A DNA stretch of 64,000 nt, taken from Actibacterium sp. MT2.3-13A. Its GTDB lineage: Bacteria > Pseudomonadota > Alphaproteobacteria > Rhodobacterales > Rhodobacteraceae. This document shows, in pieces, positions 58,774 to 64,000 of the stretch (positions are counted from its first letter, which is position 1; every line of letters begins with the position of its first letter). The notes beneath the pieces were generated by a model. The model had not been told where the DNA came from and made no database searches. It worked only from the letters and a program-made list of their open reading frames with translations. The translations under genes and the position numbers were made by a program. The stretch lies in assembly GCF_018139985.1 (NCBI RefSeq), contig NZ_JAGSOU010000014.1, positions 1-64,000 of the forward strand, read 5' to 3'.

Positions 58774-59766
58774 TCACCCCTTTACCATGAGGGCGCCCCG
58801 GGATGCGGAGCGCAGGCCAATCCGGCCGAGATCGTCATTTTGTCTTGCGATAATCGCGCGGGCCGCCGTGCCGAGGCGCGACAGGCGCCCAGGCGCGTCG
58901 TCCTGTTCGGGCTGCAGCGCCGGCGCCACGCCAAGGGGCGCCGCCCTGCCCGGGTCGAGCCGCCAGGCGGCGGGCACCGCGTCGCCGAAACGGGCGGTGA
59001 CGAAATCATAGACAGGGGCCAGCTTAGCCCGCGCGGCCAGCAGCCAGTCGCGCGGCGCCTCGGCGCTGATCCCGGCAAAGACCTTCTCGTCATAGGTGCC
59101 GGGCACGAAGCCCAGCCCGAGGAAATCGCACAGCCGCCGCAGGCTCGCGTCCGAGAACAGTTCTTCGTAGAACAGATAGAGGATCTGCTCGCGCGGGACG
59201 GCGGCCTCGAGTTCGGTGATGGTGCGCGCATAGTCCGAGCGGCCAAGGAAGCGCGGATCGTTCAGCCGCGAGAACACCATCTTGTCGAAAGCCGCCTCGC
59301 CCGGCGCCAGCCCCAGACGCCGCGCGCGCATCCGCACATGGCTCCAGAGCCGGTCCACCGGGTCGCGCATGATGAAAACGAAGCGCGTGCGCGGATAGCT
59401 CGCCGCCATCTCGGCGAAGGCCGCGCGGCCCAGCAGGCTGTAGATCGGGGTGACGTCGCCGAACGCCCTGGCCCCCGGCCGGTCGCCGCGCACGAGACCC
59501 AGGTAGTCGCCGCGCCCGCGCAGCGCGGCGAGGGTGGCGCGCAGATAGCCCGCCGGCCGCCCCGCGCGCCGCAGCACCGCCGACAGCGCCGACAGGCGCC
59601 GCAGCCCCTGGAAGTGCGGCCGCGCGCCGCCAACCGCGAACTCGCCGTGGAACTTGTTGAAATAGTGGTATTTCTTGAGGGGGCCCGACGACACCTCTGG
59701 GTGCTGCGCCAAGTAGCGGTGCAGCCAGGTGGTGCCGGCCTTCTGCGCACCGATGACGAAGAACAT
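58774..59766 (-). CDS. Sulfotransferase family protein inserted between nuoC and nuoD
   Basis: A 330-residue sulfotransferase. It opens [19 protein letters not shown] with the PAPS loop intact (Lys and Thr), and [18 protein letters not shown] is the 3'-phosphate-binding motif with Arg and Ser. GGGGA precedes the ATG at 59766, which lies 50 bases after nuoC; an upstream extension overlaps nuoC and is not preferred. No link to complex I is known, so this is probably an insertion or a passenger. Its base composition looks similar to neighbours. Confidence 0.85.
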   Translation of the reverse strand: MFFVIGAQKAGTTWLHRYLAQHPEVSSGPLKKYHYFNKFHGEFAVGGARPHFQGLRRLSALSAVLRRAGRPAGYLRATLAALRGRGDYLGLVRGDRPGARAFGDVTPIYSLLGRAAFAEMAASYPRTRFVFIMRDPVDRLWSHVRMRARRLGLAPGEAAFDKMVFSRLNDPRFLGRSDYARTITELEAAVPREQILYLFYEELFSDASLRRLCDFLGLGFVPGTYDEKVFAGISAEAPRDWLLAARAKLAPVYDFVTARFGDAVPAAWRLDPGRAAPLGVAPALQPEQDDAPGRLSRLGTAARAIIARQNDDLGRIGLRSASRGALMVKG

Positions 59767-59816
59767 CACGTCCCCGTCCGCCTCCGCGCCGCTTATGCCC
59801 CGCCCACGCTCCACGC

Positions 59817-60419
59817 TCAGGACTCCCCGCGCTCGTCGCCGGGGAGGATGTATTCGGCCCCTTCCCACGGGCTCATGAAATCGAACTGGCGGTATTCCTG
59901 GACCAGTTTCACCGGCTCGTAGACGACGCGCTTCTGCTCTTCGTCGTAGCGCACCTCGGTATAGCCGGTGGTCGGGAAATCCTTGCGCAGCGGATAGCCG
60001 CGGAAACCGTAGTCGGTGAGGATGCGGCGCAGGTCCGGGTGACCCGAGAACAGGATGCCGAACATGTCGAACACCTCGCGCTCGAACCAGTTGGCCGAGG
60101 GGTGCACCTCGGTGATCGAGGGCACCATCTCATCCTCGCGCACCGCCGCCTTCACGCGGATGCGGTGGTTCTGGTACATCGACAGGAAGTGATACACCAC
60201 GTCGAAGCGCGCCTCGCGCTCCGGGTAATCGACCGCGGTGATGTCCACCAGCGTCGAGAACCGGCAGCTCGCATCGGACTTCAGGAACTCGACGAAGCCG
60301 GAGATCGAACTGGGGGCGACCTCGACGGTCAACTCGCCCAGCGCGACGTGCCAGCCCAGCACGCAATCGGGTCGCTTGAGTTCCAGATGGGTGCCCAGTT
60401 CGCGCAATGCCTCGGTCAT
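59817..60419 (-). CDS. nuoC: NADH-quinone oxidoreductase subunit C
   Basis: A 200-residue subunit of the peripheral arm. The 30-kDa signature appears as [20 protein letters not shown] and [15 protein letters not shown]. It is a separate protein from NuoD, unlike the fused NuoCD of E. coli. It starts 3 bases after nuoB. Confidence 0.96.
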   Translation of the reverse strand: MTEALRELGTHLELKRPDCVLGWHVALGELTVEVAPSSISGFVEFLKSDASCRFSTLVDITAVDYPEREARFDVVYHFLSMYQNHRIRVKAAVREDEMVPSITEVHPSANWFEREVFDMFGILFSGHPDLRRILTDYGFRGYPLRKDFPTTGYTEVRYDEEQKRVVYEPVKLVQEYRQFDFMSPWEGAEYILPGDERGES

Positions 60420-60422
60420 GGC

Positions 60423-60956
60423 TTACCTCACGATCGTGCCGGTGCGGCGGATTTTGCGTTGCAGCTGCAGGATACCATAGACCAGCGCCTCGGCGGTCGG
60501 CGGGCAGCCGGGCACATAGATGTCCACCGGAACGATCCGGTCGCAGCCGCGCACCACCGAGTAGGAATAGTGGTAGTAGCCCCCGCCATTGGCGCAGGAC
60601 CCCATCGAGATCACATAGCGCGGCTCGGGCATCTGGTCGTAGACCTTGCGCAGCGCCGGCGCCATCTTGTTGGTCAGCGTGCCGGCGACGATCATCACGT
60701 CCGACTGGCGCGGCGAGGCGCGCGGCGCGAAGCCGTAGCGCTCCACGTCGTAGCGCGGCATAGCGGTGTGCATCATCTCCACCGCGCAGCAGGCCAGGCC
60801 GAAGGTCATCCAGTGCAGGCTGCCGGTGCGCGCCCAGTTGATGATGTCCTCGCTCGAGGTCAGCAGGAAGCCCTTGTCCTGCAACTCGGCATTCAGCGCC
60901 TGCGTGGCGACCTCGCGGTCGGGGCCGGCGGTGTTGGCAGAGGTGCTTACTCCCAT
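60423..60956 (-). CDS. nuoB: NADH-quinone oxidoreductase subunit B
   Basis: A 177-residue subunit carrying cluster N2, the last in the chain to quinone. The ligands lie in [20 protein letters not shown] and [11 protein letters not shown], with the tandem Cys typical of N2. GGGAG precedes the ATG at 60956, which overlaps nuoA by 10 bases. Confidence 0.97.
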   Translation of the reverse strand: MGVSTSANTAGPDREVATQALNAELQDKGFLLTSSEDIINWARTGSLHWMTFGLACCAVEMMHTAMPRYDVERYGFAPRASPRQSDVMIVAGTLTNKMAPALRKVYDQMPEPRYVISMGSCANGGGYYHYSYSVVRGCDRIVPVDIYVPGCPPTAEALVYGILQLQRKIRRTGTIVR

Positions 60957-61312
60957 TCCAGGGCTCCCTTCTTCCATTCATAGGCAAAGCCGATGGTCAG
61001 CACGGCCAGGAACACCATCATCGACCAGAACCCGACCAGCCCGACCTCCCCGAAGGACACGGCCCAGGGGAACAGGAAGGCGATCTCGAGGTCGAAGATG
61101 ATGAACAGGATCGAGACGAGGTAGAAACGCACGTCGAACTTCATCCGCGCGTCGTCGAAGGCGTTGAAGCCGCATTCGTAGGCCGACAGCTTTTCCGGGT
61201 CCGGGTGACGCACCGCGATGATCACGGCAGCCAGGATCAGAACGAGGCCGAGAGCCACCGCCAGACCCAGGAAGATGAGGATGGGAAGGTATTCGCTCAG
61301 CAGTTCAGTCAC
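60947..61312 (-). CDS. nuoA: NADH-quinone oxidoreductase subunit A
   Basis: A 121-residue membrane subunit with three helices. [19 protein letters not shown] is the conserved loop with the Cys near the quinone site. It starts with GTG at 61312, preceded by AAAGGAG at good spacing. It is the first nuo gene, about 42 bases after the predicted start of transcription. Confidence 0.96.
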   Translation of the reverse strand: MTELLSEYLPILIFLGLAVALGLVLILAAVIIAVRHPDPEKLSAYECGFNAFDDARMKFDVRFYLVSILFIIFDLEIAFLFPWAVSFGEVGLVGFWSMMVFLAVLTIGFAYEWKKGALEWE

Positions 61313-61360
61313 GGCTTGGCTCCTTTCTCGCGGCCGGCCCCGCCGGGGTCGGTCACGCGT

Positions 61361-61389
61361 GGTTTACTCCCGGGGGCGGATCGGGTCAA
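61361..61389 (-). promoter_or_regulatory. Candidate nuo operon promoter
   Basis: On the minus strand TTGACC (61384-61389) is followed after 17 bp by TAAACC (61361-61366). It is the best -35/-10 pair in the gap before nuoA and would start transcription near 61354. Confidence 0.6.
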
Positions 61390-61436
61390 CCGAAGGTGAC
61401 GGCGAAAAAACCCTTGGAATCATGGCACTTCCAAAA

Positions 61437-61456
61437 TTGTATACGACCGTGTGCAA
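61437..61456. promoter_or_regulatory. Candidate regulator-binding inverted repeat upstream of nuo
   Basis: TTGTATAC (61437-61444) and GTGTGCAA (61449-61456) are inverted halves with 6 of 8 positions matching and a 4-base spacer. The site lies about 48 bases upstream of the nuo -35. The TTGTATAC half resembles GntR-type operators, but the regulator is unknown. Confidence 0.4.
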
Positions 61457-61548
61457 AATGATCCGGTCAGATTGCCGCAGCGCCGAGTCGCCGCAGCTTT
61501 TGCCCCCGCGGCTCCGGCAGCCGGCAGAAAGCCTTGCCGCGCGCGGGC

Positions 61549-62334
61549 TTAACCCAGGCCCCAGCGCGGGCGCCGCTTTTCGAAGAAGGCAGCGATGCCC
61601 TCCTGCGCCTCATCGCTGGCCCAGCGCTCCGACAGCTGGGCGATGGAACGGTCGATGACCTCGGCGTCGATCCGCGGCCCGAGTCCCCTGAGCTGCGCCT
61701 TGGCCGCCGCCACCGCGCCCGGCGCGCAGGAAAGATAGGGCACAACCTCGGCCTCGATGGCTTCGTCCAGCGTCTCCGGCACCACCGCCTTGGCCAAAAG
61801 GCCAAGCGCCACCGCCTCCTCGGCCTCGAAGAGCCGCCCCGACATGTAGACGCGCCGCGCCATCGCCTCGCCCATGCGGGCGGTCACATAGGGGCCGATG
61901 GTGGCCGGGATCAGGCCTAGGCGGGTCTCGGTCAGGCCGAACATCGGGCCGCGCACGCCGACCGCCACGTCGCAGACCGCCATCATCCCGATGCCGCCGC
62001 CGAAGGCCTGCCCCTGCACCCGCCCGATCAGCGGCTTGGGCAGGGAATTGAGCGCATAGAGCATCTCGGCCAGCTTGCGCGCCGCGGCGTCGCGCTCGGC
62101 CGGGCCCTTTGCCATCTGCGCCTGCATCCAGGCCAGATCGCCCCCCGCGCAGAAGCTGCCGCCCGCCCCGGTCAGCACCACCACGCGCACCTCCCGGTCG
62201 GCGCCAAGCGCGTGGGCCGCAGCGGTCAGCGCATCCATCAGATCGGCCGACAGCGCGTTGTGCTTGTCCGGCCGGTTCAGCGTCATCACCGCCACGCCGC
62301 GCGCATCGGTCTCGATCTTCAGACAATCGCTCAT
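61549..62334 (-). CDS. Enoyl-CoA hydratase/isomerase family protein, probable methylglutaconyl-CoA hydratase
   Basis: A 261-residue crotonase. GSFCAGGDLAWM and AFGGGIGMMAVCD make the oxyanion hole; FGLTETRLGLIPATIGPYV carries the catalytic Glu region. With HMG-CoA lyase and a methylcrotonyl-CoA carboxylase piece next to it, a hydratase of 3-methylglutaconyl-CoA in leucine breakdown is likely. Substrate is from context, not motif. It lies 38 bases after the lyase gene. Confidence 0.85.
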   Translation of the reverse strand: MSDCLKIETDARGVAVMTLNRPDKHNALSADLMDALTAAAHALGADREVRVVVLTGAGGSFCAGGDLAWMQAQMAKGPAERDAAARKLAEMLYALNSLPKPLIGRVQGQAFGGGIGMMAVCDVAVGVRGPMFGLTETRLGLIPATIGPYVTARMGEAMARRVYMSGRLFEAEEAVALGLLAKAVVPETLDEAIEAEVVPYLSCAPGAVAAAKAQLRGLGPRIDAEVIDRSIAQLSERWASDEAQEGIAAFFEKRRPRWGLG

Positions 62335-62372
62335 CGTCCGCTCCCGGTATTTTCTTGGAGAATTCTTGCGCC

Positions 62373-63224
62373 TCAGCCCCGCATGGCCCGCGCCATCTGC
62401 GCGGCCTTCTCGATCGCGCCCATGTCGAGCCTGGTCTCGTAGCCCAGCGCCTCCAGATGCGCCGCGACCACCTCGGTCGCCACGTTGCCGGTGGCGCCGT
62501 CGGCATAGGGGCAGCCGCCGAGGCCGCCCACGGCGGCGTCGAACACCCGCAGCCCCAGCGACAGCGAGGCGTCGATATTGGCGAGCGCCCGGCCGCCGGT
62601 GTCGTGGTAATGGCCCGCCAGCCGGTGCACCGGCACCGCCTCGCGCACCGCCAGCAGCATCCGGGCGATGCTGTCGGGCGTGCCCTTGCCGATGGTGTCG
62701 CCCAGCGAGATCTCGTAGCAGCCCATGGAAAACAGCGCCTCGGCCACCTTGGCCACCTGATCGGGCGCCACCGGCCCGTCATAGGGGCAGTCGGTCACGC
62801 AGGAGACATAGCCGCGCACCGGCAGGTCGATATGGCGCGCGGCCTCCAGAACGGGTTTGAAACGCTCCAGGCTTTCCTCGATGCTGGCGTTGATATTGGC
62901 CTTGGAAAACCCTTCCGAGGCCGAGCCGAAGATGGCGATCTCGTCGACCCTGGCCTCCACCGCGCGCTCGAACCCCTTCATGTTGGGCGTCAGCGCCGCA
63001 TAGGCCACGCCGGGCGCGCGGGTGATGCCCGCCAGCACCTCGGCCCCGTCGGCCATCTGCGGCACCCATTTGGGCGAGACGAAGCTCGCCACCTCGATGC
63101 GCTGGAACCCGGCCTGCGACAGCATGTCAATCAGGGCGATCTTTTCCTCCGCCGGGATCAGGCGCTTTTCGTTCTGCAGCCCGTCGCGGGGGCCAACCTC
63201 GAAAATTTCCACATATTCAGACAT
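62373..63224 (-). CDS. Hydroxymethylglutaryl-CoA lyase
   Basis: A 283-residue TIM-barrel lyase that splits HMG-CoA into acetoacetate and acetyl-CoA, the last step of leucine catabolism. It starts EIFEVGPRDGLQNE with the catalytic Arg-Asp pair, has SLGDTIGKGTP, the metal-binding HYHDTGG and the flexible loop GGLGGCPYADGATGN with the active-site Cys. The ATG at 63224 overlaps the glutathione transferase gene by 8 bases; a longer frame of 44 codons upstream is not used. Confidence 0.94.
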   Translation of the reverse strand: MSEYVEIFEVGPRDGLQNEKRLIPAEEKIALIDMLSQAGFQRIEVASFVSPKWVPQMADGAEVLAGITRAPGVAYAALTPNMKGFERAVEARVDEIAIFGSASEGFSKANINASIEESLERFKPVLEAARHIDLPVRGYVSCVTDCPYDGPVAPDQVAKVAEALFSMGCYEISLGDTIGKGTPDSIARMLLAVREAVPVHRLAGHYHDTGGRALANIDASLSLGLRVFDAAVGGLGGCPYADGATGNVATEVVAAHLEALGYETRLDMGAIEKAAQMARAMRG

Positions 63225-63876
63225 CGGGCACCTCGTAGAAATCGCGCGTGTAAATCTGCGCCGGGCCATCCTGCTCCAGCGCCTTCTGGAAGGCCGGCCG
63301 CGCCGCCAGCCGCTGGTAATAGGCGTCCACCGCGGGCAAGAGCGTGGGCGGCACAAAGCGCCGCGCGATCATCACGCCGTAGCCTACATTGGTGTCCACC
63401 GCCGAAAACCCCGAGGGCAGCAGCCAGTCGTGGCGCGCGACCACGCGCTCGATCACCTCCAGCACCTTTTCCAGACGCTTGGCCTCCAGCCGCATCACCG
63501 TGGGGCTGCGCATCCAGTCCTCGCGCAGCGTGATGTGGTGCATGGTCAGGTTTGCGAGGTGCTGGCCGATCGTCTCGGCGAAATGCAGCCATTCCAGCCA
63601 GTCGGCGCGCTCCTCCTCGCCCGGCAGCCGGCCCAACCCCGCCACCGGGCGGGTCTCGACCAGGTATTCGGCGATGGCGCCGCTTTCGAACAGCACCCGC
63701 CCGTCGATCTCCAGCGCGGGCACGCGGCCCGCGGGCGACAGCGCCAGGAAGTCGGGGCTTCGCATCGATCCGTCGAAGAAATCATGGCGCACGGTCTCGA
63801 ACTTCAGCCCCATCTCATGGAGCAGCCACAGCGTGCGGAAGGACCGGGCCTGCGGGCAGTGATGCAGGCGGATCAT
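63217..63876 (-). CDS. Glutathione S-transferase family protein
   Basis: A 219-residue two-domain GST. The N-terminal thioredoxin-like domain has HCPQARSFRTLWLL and SPAGRVPALEIDG with the cis-Pro, then ESGAIAEYLVE for glutathione contact. The helical C-terminal domain follows. No catalytic Tyr or Cys is clear in the usual spot; Ser12 is a candidate. It sits between the carboxylase and lyase genes, coupled at both ends, so it probably belongs to the leucine operon. Confidence 0.88.
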   Translation of the reverse strand: MIRLHHCPQARSFRTLWLLHEMGLKFETVRHDFFDGSMRSPDFLALSPAGRVPALEIDGRVLFESGAIAEYLVETRPVAGLGRLPGEEERADWLEWLHFAETIGQHLANLTMHHITLREDWMRSPTVMRLEAKRLEKVLEVIERVVARHDWLLPSGFSAVDTNVGYGVMIARRFVPPTLLPAVDAYYQRLAARPAFQKALEQDGPAQIYTRDFYEVPDV

Positions 63877-64000
63877 GCGGCCTCCTCCTCCTCTTCGTCC
63901 TCAAGCCGGATCAGCGCGGCCCCGGCCTCGACCTGGGCGCCCGCCTCGGCCAGCAGCTCGGCCACCACGCCGTCGCGCCCCGCCGTCAGGGTATGTTCCA
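63873..64000 (-). CDS. Biotin carboxyl carrier end of an acyl-CoA carboxylase alpha subunit (partial)
   Basis: The visible 42 codons are the C-terminal end of a biotinyl domain. The first full residues are EHTLTAGRDGVVAEL, which directly follow the expected AMKM biotinylation site just outside the window, and the tail ends in EDEEEEAA. The leucine-pathway neighbours indicate 3-methylcrotonyl-CoA carboxylase alpha. The stop overlaps the GST start by 4 bases. The gene continues beyond base 64000. Confidence 0.8.
   Translation of the reverse strand, partial: EHTLTAGRDGVVAELLAEAGAQVEAGAALIRLEDEEEEEAA

Noticed and set aside
61390-61548. Terminator or small RNA gene after the crotonase
   Set aside because: GC-rich inverted segments are present but there is no clean stem with a U-run, so I make no call beyond the inverted repeat already listed.

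Overview
The window is about 64 kb of gene-dense, high-GC chromosome from an alphaproteobacterium, most likely Rhodobacteraceae/Paracoccaceae (Roseobacter group or a relative). This rests on recognition of gene families: a nuo operon carrying DUF5337/DUF5333-type small genes and a NuoE with a C-terminal helix-hairpin-helix tail, a urease operon with a DUF1127 gene inside it, a Hint-domain protein, KNEG-type family-2 glycosyltransferases, and leucine-degradation genes beside complex I. No rRNA, tRNA, CRISPR array, phage or insertion sequence was seen. No gap between genes exceeds 300 bases; the largest are 34161-34450 and 61313-61548.

Layout. 1-157: 3' end of a glutaryl-CoA dehydrogenase gene with a hairpin terminator. 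335-6093: five closely packed genes (three glycosyltransferase domains, two sulfotransferase-like domains, one FkbM methyltransferase), probably for a surface glycan or glycoconjugate, then an unusual alpha/beta-hydrolase-like gene at 6201. 7173-12867 (minus): urease operon ureD-A-B-orf-C-DUF1127-E-F-G. 13080-14924: pyrC and pyrE, separated by a palindromic repeat element. 15111-16598: dnaB behind a DnaA box. 16755-18230: DUF1326/DUF2182 pair. 18320-23941: alr, an MlaE/MlaF lipid transporter pair, a low-GC HEPN-like gene, pqiA-like, radA, cvpA. 24045-28937: purF, an SDR gene, surE, pcm and an NlpD-like lipoprotein. 29053-31561 (minus): a DUF815 ATPase behind tatABC. 31792-40285: rhodanese, an orphan ABC ATPase, an SDR, a Hint protein, a double universal stress protein, prfC, exoD-like and a DEAD-box helicase.

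40350-61312 (minus) is one long co-directional block. It has all 14 complex I genes in the order nuoA-B-C-D-E-F-G-H-I-J-K-L-M-N. Six extra genes are interleaved: a sulfotransferase between C and D, a small secreted protein before E, DUF5337 between E and F, DUF5333 between F and G, a lipoprotein between G and H, and a carboxymuconolactone-decarboxylase-like protein between I and J. The block continues with birA, coaX and ribonuclease J and ends at a 17-bp bidirectional terminator hairpin. 61549-64000 (minus) is a leucine-catabolism set: crotonase, HMG-CoA lyase, a glutathione transferase and the biotinyl end of a methylcrotonyl-CoA carboxylase alpha subunit.

Most of the window is housekeeping: respiration, pyrimidine and purine synthesis, replication, envelope maintenance and protein export. 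The accessory parts are the glycan cluster, the low-GC HEPN-like gene, the extra nuo-cluster genes and the palindromic elements. Several promoters fit a -35/-10 pattern with 16-18 bp spacing. Those of prfC and alr place the start codon at the expected transcription start, suggesting leaderless mRNAs. I did not find a clearly new multi-gene system. The best candidates for unexplained biology are the glycosyltransferase/sulfotransferase cluster and the six accessory genes threaded through complex I.
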